A model generated the notes under the pieces. That model was not told the DNA's origin. It saw only the letters and a list, made by a program, of their open reading frames with translations, and did not search any database. 13,923 nucleotides of DNA, taken from positions 1 to 13,923 of the forward strand of contig JBBQSD010000151.1 in assembly GCA_038214135.1 (NCBI GenBank). Direction: 5' to 3'. Within the stretch, counting starts at the first letter, position 1; each line of letters opens with the position of its first letter. Made by a program: the position numbers and the translations under genes. This stretch comes from JANLSE01 sp038214135. GTDB taxonomy: Bacteria; Chloroflexota; Chloroflexia; Chloroflexales; Roseiflexaceae. Shown piece after piece: positions 1 through 5,878 of the stretch.

Positions 1-601
1 GGCACAAGCGCCAGATGCGGCAGCCGAAAGCGTGCCAGAAACGACATCTGAGAGTGACGTTGCGGAGGCGAACGGATCACCGAACGGATCACTGAACGGA
101 TCAGATCCACAGCACACAACCGAGGGCCGTTTGTCCGCTCCTGGAGCGACAAACATGGAGGTCGTACCATCACCTGACACCAACACATGGGATTCATGGG
201 ATCAAAGGACTCATGGGATTCCCACCCCCAGCAGCGCTGCGGCGCATGGCGGCGGGGGCAGCAGGTCACATCCAGAACGGAAACAACGGGAACCTGCCCG
301 CGCTATTGACCCAGAACAGGAGCGCTTACTGGTGGCGATGGGCATCCGCCAGCGCAAAGAACTTGCAGATGTGCCGATTACGCTGCTGACACAGTGGCAG
401 ACGGCCTTCGCGCATCCGGGACTGGCCGCTCGTTTTGTTGATCCACCGGCCTTCGCGGTGGTGCAGTTGCGGATTGGCAAGGCCTGCCTGACGACACCGA
501 ACTGGAGCGCTGGGCACGACCTGCTGATAGCTGGCAAGCATCGCGCCGATCTGCGTTTCCGCACTCGCCCTATACGCCACCGGCCGTCTTTCCAGCCATG
601 A
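1..601 (+). CDS. C-terminal part of a Chloroflexia-type replication-associated protein, 5' partial, probably frameshifted
   Basis: The frame is open from the window edge, so the gene starts upstream; a GTG at 32 is not needed as a start. Residues in the first half are low complexity (Gly/Ser/Asn/Pro/Thr-rich, an unstructured linker). From about base 300 the protein becomes ordered, with the stretch RKELADVP followed by HPGLAARF and AFAVVQLRIG. I recognise this as the conserved tail of replication/DnaD-like proteins that sit before parM on mobile or extrachromosomal elements of Chloroflexia; this family assignment is from memory. After about base 480 the frame loses its resemblance (ACLTTPNW...), while the next frame gives GLPDDTELERWAR, the expected continuation of such tails. 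A frameshift near 475-490 is therefore likely, and the last 40 codons here are probably spurious. The stop overlaps the next ATG by four bases (ATGA). Confidence 0.55.
   Translation, partial: AQAPDAAAESVPETTSESDVAEANGSPNGSLNGSDPQHTTEGRLSAPGATNMEVVPSPDTNTWDSWDQRTHGIPTPSSAAAHGGGGSRSHPERKQREPARAIDPEQERLLVAMGIRQRKELADVPITLLTQWQTAFAHPGLAARFVDPPAFAVVQLRIGKACLTTPNWSAGHDLLIAGKHRADLRFRTRPIRHRPSFQP
71..106 (+). repeat. three tandem 12-base units in the linker of the replication-associated gene
   Basis: Units begin at 71, 83 and 95 and share the core aacggatcac (the third has aacggatcag). In frame they encode a Gly-Ser-Pro/Leu-Asn type repeat, so the array lengthens the flexible linker without breaking the frame. 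It is a plausible slippage-prone site rather than a regulatory iteron. Confidence 0.75.
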
Positions 602-1479
602 TTGGGCGCGCGGGCAAACCAGTGCTGGGAGCAGTCGCCAAAGTTGAGACCGTCGATCACGCCGGCATCCCGTGGTGGACGGGCGAGGACGCCTTGCTCG
701 CGCCAACGCCGATCACCTTTCTGGCCCAGGATCGGCTGCACGACCCGATCTTCGTGCCGAGCCTGGTGCGCGGCGCATTGCAGCGCCTGGGCTACCTGAA
801 CGGCGCGGCAACGGGTGCCTGTGTCAGTGGCCTACCAGCGACCTGGGCCGCCGATCTGGACAAGGCCAAGCTATTGGGCGAGCGACTGCGGACAGGCCAC
901 GCAGGCTATACCACCATTCGGGTCATCCCCGAACCGCTGGGCTTGCTGTATGCCGTCGCGCTGGATAATCACGGGCAACTTGTTGGCGATCCGGGGCTGC
1001 TCGATGGCGTCGTCGGAATCATCGACATCGGCCACCACACGCTCGATCTGGCGGTGCTGCGCAAGCTGGTGCCGATTCCCACCAGCCTTGACACCTATGC
1101 GCTCGGCACGGCCCGTCCACTCCAGCAGATTCGGGCACAACTAAGTGCCGTGTTCGATCGGGAATTGAGCCTGTTCGAGGTCGATCAGGTGGTTCGTGCG
1201 CGATCACTGGTGGTAGCCGGTAAGCCGCGTATGCTGCCGGCCAGTTGGGATGCCCCACTACTCCAGCATGGCGAGGTGCTGGCCGCTCGGCTCACCGAGG
1301 CGTGGGGCAGCGGCGCGCAGTTGGATGTCATTCTGATCGGTGGCGGTGGAGCCGAACTGCTGCCGTTGGTCGCGGCTATCCAGGAACACTACCCACACGC
1401 GCAGGTCGTCCCAAAGCCGCAGACCGCGATTGCCCGTGGCTACGCCCGATTAGCGCGGCGCTTGAGTCAGCCGAAATAA
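598..1479 (+). CDS. ParM/StbA-like actin ATPase lacking its N-terminal phosphate-1 loop, probable broken gene
   Basis: The family polymerises with ATP to push plasmid copies apart. The 293 codons include the phosphate-2 motif IIDIGHHTLDL (Asp about residue 143) and the adenosine-binding IGGGGAELL (Gly about 248-251), in the usual ParM/Alp order, with RVIPEPLGLLYA between them. What is missing is the beginning: intact relatives start with a DIGFGxTK-like phosphate-1 loop about 25-30 residues before the segment FPxxIGRAG, and here the first ATG falls inside that segment (MIGRAGK). Upstream in the same frame the reading continues with VFPA and then the tail of the replication protein (ELERWAR) as far as a TGA at 439-441, with no ATG, GTG or TTG start codon. 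There is no good Shine-Dalgarno before 598, only the ATGA overlap. A deletion fusing the two genes best explains this. Without the P1 loop ATP binding would be impaired, so I expect it not to function. Confidence 0.72.
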   Translation: MIGRAGKPVLGAVAKVETVDHAGIPWWTGEDALLAPTPITFLAQDRLHDPIFVPSLVRGALQRLGYLNGAATGACVSGLPATWAADLDKAKLLGERLRTGHAGYTTIRVIPEPLGLLYAVALDNHGQLVGDPGLLDGVVGIIDIGHHTLDLAVLRKLVPIPTSLDTYALGTARPLQQIRAQLSAVFDRELSLFEVDQVVRARSLVVAGKPRMLPASWDAPLLQHGEVLAARLTEAWGSGAQLDVILIGGGGAELLPLVAAIQEHYPHAQVVPKPQTAIARGYARLARRLSQPK

Positions 1480-1485
1480 GGAAAC

Positions 1486-1499
1486 AGGAGGAATCCATG
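1486..1499 (+). other. orphan Shine-Dalgarno and ATG after parM
   Basis: AGGAGG (1486-1491) lies five bases before an ATG at 1497, seven bases after the parM stop, which is ideal for a third gene of the segregation operon. The frame that follows begins MQKPLQTGKQILWC and then runs antisense to the PIN-toxin gene, giving a protein without family resemblance. The most likely reading is that the start of a real downstream gene survives and the rest was replaced when the toxin-antitoxin pair arrived. Confidence 0.5.
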
Positions 1500-1508
1500 C
1501 AGAAACCA

Positions 1509-1916
1509 CTACAAACGGGCAAGCAGATCCTGTGGTGTCAGGACTGGCACCGGCGATTCGGCAAAGCCGTTGGGATCACGGGTCACAATCGCATCCAAAC
1601 CAGCGGTGATGGCGCAGGCGATCTGCACATTGTCCTCGAAGTCGTTGCCCGGCAAGTGTCGTGCGCGTTCGAGGATCGTGCGATCAACCAGCAGCACATT
1701 GAAAACCCGGAGGCACCGATCAATCCCGACAAATGCGTCGGCACGCGAAAATGTTCGTCGAGTCACATAGAACACATCGGTAAAGGCCGATGCCGGAAGC
1801 GCTCCGATGCGTGTGCCGCTTTCACATCTCGCCCAAATTTGGGCGGCATCGGCAAACCATGGCGTCCGTTTGAGCAGCACATCCAGCACCACATTGGTGT
1901 CAATCAGAACGTTCAT
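1509..1916 (-). CDS. vapC: PIN-domain ribonuclease toxin (VapC-like)
   Basis: The 135-residue length and layout fit a stand-alone PIN-domain RNase toxin of a type II toxin-antitoxin module, which cleaves RNA with Mg2+ held by a cluster of acidic residues. The N-terminus MNVLIDTNVVLDVLL gives the first Asp (residue 6); further candidates are Asp47 in the ASAFTDVFY segment, the acidic group DFED at 92-95, and Asp114 in the TRDPNGF motif near the C-terminus. The start overlaps the stop of the upstream antitoxin gene by four bases (ATGA), so translation is coupled and antitoxin is made first. It is convergent with the parM remnant, with 29 bases between the two stop codons. All key acidic positions are present, so the toxin looks intact. 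Confidence 0.85.
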   Translation of the reverse strand: MNVLIDTNVVLDVLLKRTPWFADAAQIWARCESGTRIGALPASAFTDVFYVTRRTFSRADAFVGIDRCLRVFNVLLVDRTILERARHLPGNDFEDNVQIACAITAGLDAIVTRDPNGFAESPVPVLTPQDLLARL

Positions 1917-2236
1917 GCGCCATACCGCTCGGTCAAACGCTCGTCACGCCAGCGCGCAATATCTTCGTCGGTTGGCGGGATAAACCCTTCCGGCAGGAGC
2001 GCAAGCACCTGTGCGAGTGCCGAGGTAGGATCACGTACGAGTTTCCCAGCCGGTGAATCTGGGGGCAATAGTGCCACAACATCATCAGCGTGCTGTACAG
2101 GCTCAGGCACCGCTTGGCTGGCGAGTGCTGATGCGATCTGTGGCGTGACGTGGGCTACCAGTCGCGCTTTGTCAGCGAGTGAGAGCTGCTGGACGAGACG
2201 GAGAACAACGTCCAAAGTGTGTGTCGTCGGGGTCAT
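1913..2236 (-). CDS. antitoxin partner of the PIN toxin
   Basis: I start the protein at 2236 (107 residues, MTPTTHTLDVV...) because GGAG lies seven bases upstream on the minus strand; a longer reading from 2299 has no such site. The protein is small and mostly helical. It has Leu/Val-rich helices at residues 9-45, an acidic central part, and a C-terminus (TDEDIARWRDERLTERYGA) of a type often seen in antitoxins paired with PIN toxins, which usually wraps around the toxin. No recognisable Arc/MetJ or AbrB DNA-binding domain is obvious, so I do not name the antitoxin class. It precedes and overlaps the toxin gene by four bases, the normal order for such modules. Autoregulation of its own promoter is expected for the family but not shown here. 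Confidence 0.75.
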   Translation of the reverse strand: MTPTTHTLDVVLRLVQQLSLADKARLVAHVTPQIASALASQAVPEPVQHADDVVALLPPDSPAGKLVRDPTSALAQVLALLPEGFIPPTDEDIARWRDERLTERYGA

Positions 2237-2261
2237 GGCCTGTCTCCATCGTAAGGGAACA

Positions 2262-2426
2262 TCACTGACTAGTATACGTCGCACACCGACATTCTGCACG
2301 TCCCGATTGCGCGCACTGTTGGATTAGCGGCCCACAATATTGGACGAGGCTCAGTCGCTCATCGTCGATCCATGTGGGTACGACGCGCAGGATGGTCACG
2401 CGATCACGCTCAGTCATAGAATCCAT
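2262..2426 (-). CDS. possible 54-residue protein upstream of the antitoxin
   Basis: A minus-strand ORF begins MDSMTERDRVTILRVV and ends at 2262, only 25 bases before the antitoxin start. A purine-rich GGGGGA lies about seven bases before the ATG at 2426, a passable ribosome site. No family is recognised; the second half is rich in Cys and Gln and looks less protein-like. It may be a leader peptide, a truncated gene end, or chance. A TATACT sequence on the minus strand (2276-2271) falls inside its 3' end and could serve as a -10 box for the antitoxin, but no clear -35 sits upstream of it. Confidence 0.3.
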   Translation of the reverse strand: MDSMTERDRVTILRVVPTWIDDERLSLVQYCGPLIQQCAQSGRAECRCATYTSQ

Positions 2427-2695
2427 GGCATATCCCCCAGTGTATCGCTAACCGACGATCATGATACATCGACCGTCAAACCCAGGATGTAATACCTCCT
2501 GCTCTTGGTGAGGCCAGATTAGATTCTGGTCAACTCGACTAACCAGGTGCAATGCGCCGATCCAATAAGCGCTGGTACGTATAGCTTGTCACAGATATGT
2601 GTCCACTGGTCTATGTGGGCAGAGTGTTGCGCCTATCGATCACGCCCGATCCGAATACAACAGTAGTACAATATCGGAAAGGAGATAATAAACAT
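2427..2695 (+). promoter_or_regulatory. gene-free leader of the amidohydrolase operon, with weak promoter candidates
   Basis: No gene is convincing here. TTGTCA (2586-2591) with TCTATG 18 bases later (2610-2615) is a weak sigma-70-like pair, and TACAAT (2667-2672) is a good -10 without a matching -35. CTGGT and ACCAG (2526-2546) form an interrupted inverted repeat that might be an operator. The operon's transcription start must lie in this stretch, but I cannot say which element is used. Confidence 0.3.
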
Positions 2696-3820
2696 ATGAC
2701 CCTACTAATTGAGCACGCGGCAACCTTCGCGGAACGAGTGTCGATGTTACAGTTAGTCGACACCGACATCCATAACGATCTGCCAAGCCTGGAGGAGTTA
2801 CGGCCCTATTTAGCCAGGAAATGGCATCCCTGGCTCGATAGTAGTGGGCCTGGCTCAGCCTCGCGCTACTACGCCAACATGGGCTCTGGTCGTATGGACG
2901 ATGCCGTCAATGAGGAAGATGGGCTGGCGGCTGGCAGCCCCGATTGGGTCATCCAGCAGTTGATAACCAAATACCGGATTGATCGTGGCGTCCTGACCGG
3001 TTCCGTGATTGGGCTGGGCATCCAACACGACTACCATATTCAGGCAGCAATCGCCAGTGCCTATAATGAATGGACCCTCGATAGATGGGTGCGGCCCTAC
3101 GAATGCTTCAAAGGGTCGATTATCTGCCCCGTACAGGATGTTGAGGCTAGCGCGGCGGAGGTGCGGCGCCTCGGCCAGAACCCTGGCATGGTTCAGGTGC
3201 TTCTGCCGAGTGCTGCACGCATCCCGTATGGTAATAAGGTCTACTGGCCGATCTATCGGGCAGCGGTTGAGCACGACTTGCCGGTTGCCATTCATGTTGG
3301 CTCTGAAGGCACTGGCATCGCTAATCCGCCAACCGCAGTTGGCTACCCCTCAACCTATCTTGAGTTCCACACCGACCACTCCCAGACCATGATGGCCCAC
3401 TGCATTAGTCTGATCGCTGATGGTGTTTTCGAGGAGCTGCCCACACTGAAGTTTGCCTTCATCGAGGGTGGTACCGTCTGGGCGCCGTATGTCATGGGCC
3501 GCCTTGATCGCCTGTATCCAGCGCTGAAAGCCGAAGTTCCCTATCTGACGATGCGCCCGAGCGAGTATCTGTTGCGCAACTGCTACTTCAGCACGCAACC
3601 AATCGAGGAGCCAACCGATCACCGCCAGCTCATCCAGATGCTACGCATGATGCACGCCGAGAAAACGGTTGTGTTTGCCAGTGATTACCCACATTGGGAT
3701 TTCGATAATCCTCTGATGGCGTTCAACTTTTTTCCAGAGGATCTCAAGCGCCGCATCTTTGTTGAGAATGCCGTCGAGATGTATGGCCCACGCCTGCTCG
3801 AATCGAATCGAGGAGCCTGA
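2696..3820 (+). CDS. amidohydrolase-2 family metal enzyme (ACMSD/decarboxylase-like), first paralogue
   Basis: This 374-residue protein is a TIM-barrel amidohydrolase of the amidohydrolase_2 type, whose members hydrolyse or decarboxylate small, often aromatic, acids with one divalent metal. I chose the ATG at 2696 because AAAGGAG (2678-2684) precedes it; an upstream ATG at 2597 would add 33 residues without a ribosome site. Visible landmarks are VDTDIHND on strand 1 (Asp24, His26), AIHVGSEG (His200), MMAHCIS (His235), FIEGG (Glu257) and ASDYPHWD near the C-terminus (Asp330 and the following His), all of which match the usual metal-site pattern. It lacks a signal peptide and is probably cytoplasmic. 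The stop TGA overlaps the ATG of the second paralogue by one base, so the two are co-translated. The substrate is not evident; hydrolase and decarboxylase both remain possible. Confidence 0.85.
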   Translation: MTLLIEHAATFAERVSMLQLVDTDIHNDLPSLEELRPYLARKWHPWLDSSGPGSASRYYANMGSGRMDDAVNEEDGLAAGSPDWVIQQLITKYRIDRGVLTGSVIGLGIQHDYHIQAAIASAYNEWTLDRWVRPYECFKGSIICPVQDVEASAAEVRRLGQNPGMVQVLLPSAARIPYGNKVYWPIYRAAVEHDLPVAIHVGSEGTGIANPPTAVGYPSTYLEFHTDHSQTMMAHCISLIADGVFEELPTLKFAFIEGGTVWAPYVMGRLDRLYPALKAEVPYLTMRPSEYLLRNCYFSTQPIEEPTDHRQLIQMLRMMHAEKTVVFASDYPHWDFDNPLMAFNFFPEDLKRRIFVENAVEMYGPRLLESNRGA

Positions 3821-4959
3821 TGGCAGCTTTTGCACCACTAGCACTGGCCGAGAGCCAGACGGATAACCCGACGATGCTGCATACTATCGATGTTGATCTA
3901 CACCACCAGATCGCAAACTGGCAGAATATCGCACCCTATGCGCCAGCAGGCCTACGCCACCGCCTTGCCCGGCCTGGCGGCCCACCGCTTGCCCGCCATG
4001 GGTTCAAGATGGTTGGCCCACAGTTTGGTGCGGCACCGCGCCCGATCGATGCGAACGGCAACATCGGGAATCCAGCAGCAGACCCAGCTTGGGTCAAGGC
4101 AGAATATCTCGACAAGCGCGGCGTGGATCTGGCCATTCTGACGGGGCCAGTGCTGAGTCTCGGTGTTCAGCCAAACCAGGATATGGCTGCTGCAATCGCC
4201 ACCGCCATCAACGATTGGACACTTGCGACCTGGGTTCGGCCATTTCGTTGTTTCAAGGGCTCGATTCTGGTCGCGCATCAAGATCCAGCGCAGGCAGTCG
4301 CGGAGATCGACCGACTGGGCGATGATCCGGGCATGGTTCAGGTGCTGATCGGCAGCGCCAGCGAGACACCGCTTGGCCGAAGGCAGTTCCACCCAATCTA
4401 CGAAGCCTGTGTCCGCAATCATTTGCCACTGGCCCTGCATATCGGCGGCGAGGGTGCTGGAATGTCACCGCCCTCAACGGCAGTCGGCCACCCGACGACA
4501 TACTTCGAATGGTACGCCTCACTGCCGCAGGTCTATATGGCCCATATTATGAGCATGGTAACAGAAGGGGTCTTCGAGAAGTTTCCGACGCTGAAAGTTA
4601 TTCTGTATGAGGGTGGTATCTTCTGGTTACCGCATATCATGTGGCGCTTCGACAAGAACTGGAAGGCGCAACGCTCCGAGACGCCCTGGGTCAAAGAACC
4701 ACCGAGCGCCTACATCCTCCGCCATTTCTATCACACGACCTATCCGCTTGAGCAGAGCAGCCCCAGCGAACTGTCCGAACTGCTGGAAATGGTCGAGGGC
4801 CAGCGCACTCTGCTGTTCGCCAGTAACTACCCGAACTGGGAGCTTGGCGATCCATTTGAGATGATCGAAGGGCTCCCCAAGGAGCTGCGACGGCGCGTGC
4901 TGGCCGAGAACGCACATGCGTTGTATGGCGAGCGGCTGCTTCACTCGCATGCCCACTAG
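3820..4959 (+). CDS. amidohydrolase-2 family protein, second paralogue with altered C-terminal metal motif
   Basis: The 379-residue product is clearly related to its upstream neighbour along its length: both share a WVRP(Y/F)..CFKGSI segment, PGMVQVL, a GVFE.(L/F)PTLK segment and the C-terminal ALYGERLL-like end. Asp26/His28 (DVDLHHQ), His207 (ALHIGGEG), His242 (MAHIMSM) and Glu264 (LYEGG) are kept. The striking change is at the end of the barrel, where SDYPHWD of the first copy reads SNYPNWE: the conserved Asp is Asn336 and the His three residues on is also Asn. The protein may be a non-catalytic partner, or use a different mechanism. GAGGAG upstream and the TGATG overlap fix the start at 3820, though Met19 is a possible alternative since the first 18 residues have no match in the paralogue. 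Confidence 0.83.
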   Translation: MAAFAPLALAESQTDNPTMLHTIDVDLHHQIANWQNIAPYAPAGLRHRLARPGGPPLARHGFKMVGPQFGAAPRPIDANGNIGNPAADPAWVKAEYLDKRGVDLAILTGPVLSLGVQPNQDMAAAIATAINDWTLATWVRPFRCFKGSILVAHQDPAQAVAEIDRLGDDPGMVQVLIGSASETPLGRRQFHPIYEACVRNHLPLALHIGGEGAGMSPPSTAVGHPTTYFEWYASLPQVYMAHIMSMVTEGVFEKFPTLKVILYEGGIFWLPHIMWRFDKNWKAQRSETPWVKEPPSAYILRHFYHTTYPLEQSSPSELSELLEMVEGQRTLLFASNYPNWELGDPFEMIEGLPKELRRRVLAENAHALYGERLLHSHAH

Positions 4960-4971
4960 ACGGAGAAACGA

Positions 4972-5331
4972 ATGGCCACGCATGTGATTGCACAGCGGCA
5001 TGAGATCCCAGCCGGCGGGCGCAAAATCGTGCGCGTAGCAGGGCGCGAGGTCGGCATCTTTAATATCGACGGAACCTTCTACGCCCTCAAGAATGTTTGC
5101 GCACACCAGGGAGCGCGAGTCTGCTTGGGACGTATTGTCGGAACCGCGCTGCCATCGAATGTCTACGAATATAGTTATGGTCGCGAAGGGCAGATTTTAC
5201 GCTGCCCATGGCATGAATGGGAGTATGACATCGCGACCGGCCAGGCGCTGTTTGATCCCAATGTCAAGATCGTGAGCTACCCTGTTAGCATCGTTGGCGA
5301 CGATATCGTTATTACGATTGGTTCGCCATGA
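4972..5331 (+). CDS. small Rieske [2Fe-2S] ferredoxin
   Basis: A 119-residue stand-alone Rieske domain. Both cluster motifs are intact: CAHQGA (Cys43, His45) and CPWHEW (Cys78, His81), 32 residues apart, holding a [2Fe-2S] cluster with two Cys and two His ligands. The preceding ALKNVCAHQG and following EYDIATG segments are characteristic of ferredoxins of dioxygenase systems and of soluble Rieske proteins. It lacks a membrane anchor or Tat signal, so it should be cytosolic. GGAGA precedes the ATG, 12 bases after the amidohydrolase stop. No oxygenase or reductase is encoded nearby, so its redox partner is elsewhere or is one of the operon proteins. An insertion with Tyr-rich sequence (VYEYSYG) lies between the motifs. 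Confidence 0.93.
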   Translation: MATHVIAQRHEIPAGGRKIVRVAGREVGIFNIDGTFYALKNVCAHQGARVCLGRIVGTALPSNVYEYSYGREGQILRCPWHEWEYDIATGQALFDPNVKIVSYPVSIVGDDIVITIGSP

Positions 5332-5621
5332 CACTGATCGAGTTCAGCATCCATTACAGCCTTGAGGGCGGTTACGAGGCTCAGGCGCTGGCCCTTGCTC
5401 GGCGTTTGTTTGCAGTCTACGACACCGGCATCGACGCACTCAGCCTGGTGCCAACCATCGATGAGCAGTTTGCACTCTACTTTAACGCACGGCTGATTAC
5501 TTCATACCAGCGCGATGGGCATGCACCAACCGTTGCCGATGTGCGTGCCCTGTTCAGCCAGGAAGGCATCATGATCACGCCCCGACCCGGCCCTGAGCAG
5601 GGTGAGAACAGCTCCGACTGA
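5328..5621 (+). CDS. SelW/Rdx-like thioredoxin-fold protein without the CxxC motif
   Basis: This 97-residue protein follows the Rdx (SelT/SelW/SelH) pattern: a short beta strand IEFSIHY, a helix with EAQALALARRLF, a strand DALSLVP, FALYFNARLI and a final helix after GHAPTVADVRALF. Normal members carry a CxxC or CxxU redox pair directly after the first strand; here those positions are Ser11 and Gly14 (YSLEGGY), so a thiol-disulfide role is excluded and a scaffolding or binding role is more likely. The assignment rests on pattern matching by eye, so it is moderate. The ATG overlaps the Rieske stop in ATGA, indicating translational coupling, and the gene closes the operon. No terminator hairpin is seen behind it. 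Confidence 0.6.
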   Translation: MTLIEFSIHYSLEGGYEAQALALARRLFAVYDTGIDALSLVPTIDEQFALYFNARLITSYQRDGHAPTVADVRALFSQEGIMITPRPGPEQGENSSD

Positions 5622-5624
5622 CAC

Positions 5625-5870
5625 TTTCGCTCAGCACAACTACCACCAGCGGTGTGCCTGTCGCAGCCATGGCATCGATCAGATCGGCCTGAACACCAGT
5701 AAGATCGAGATTGGTGGCATCATTGGCCTCACCCACAGTGGCAGGCCGATGCAGCCTGCTCTTACCTGCGACTACCACAATCGCGACCTCGGCAGCCCTG
5801 GCTGCTGCAATCGCTGCTTCAAAGCCAGAGCGGGAATGCTGCGCGCCGCACGCGGGGTGATCCTCTGCGT
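5625..5870 (-). pseudogene. fragment of a glycoside hydrolase family 3 gene (C-terminal domain)
   Basis: On the minus strand the codons read HSRSGFEAAIAAARAAEVAI, then ATVGEANDATNLDLTGVQ and TGTPLVVVVLS. This is the characteristic core of the GH3 beta-glucosidase C-terminal domain (typical form DRSGF...ADVAIVVVG...TVGEARD...LPGVQ..L......GTP.VVVL). Only about 70 codons are left; the frame has no start before it and quickly loses resemblance at both ends. It directly follows the SulP stop codon and runs up to the 3' end of the Rdx-like gene, so the rest of the enzyme was deleted. GH3 genes encode exo-acting beta-glucosidases of about 750-850 residues, so this is a clear relic. Confidence 0.72.
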
Positions 5871-5878
5871 GCGTGCGG

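Noticed and set aside
187..225. Repeated catgggatt motif in the replication-associated gene, considered as iterons or an origin
   Set aside because: Only two or three irregular copies within a coding linker (Trp-Asp-Ser-like codons); no A/T-rich segment or DnaA-box cluster is seen nearby.
2237..2299. Longer antitoxin starting at 2299
   Set aside because: The extra 21 residues come from DNA with no ribosome site before it, while GGAG at the proper spacing precedes the ATG at 2236.
1245..2327. Long plus-strand frame of 360 codons running through the toxin-antitoxin region
   Set aside because: It is antisense to a clear PIN toxin and antitoxin, its protein is Ser/Arg/Cys-rich without family resemblance, and its first part is a second frame of parM.
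2597..2695. Upstream ATG at 2597 as the start of the first amidohydrolase
   Set aside because: It has no ribosome site and adds 33 residues without resemblance to the family; AAAGGAG before the ATG at 2696 decides for the shorter protein.
5358..5369. Possible selenocysteine or hidden Cys in the Rdx-like protein
   Set aside because: The codons at the CxxC positions are AGC and GGC, not TGC or TGA, so there is no in-frame redox residue to recover.
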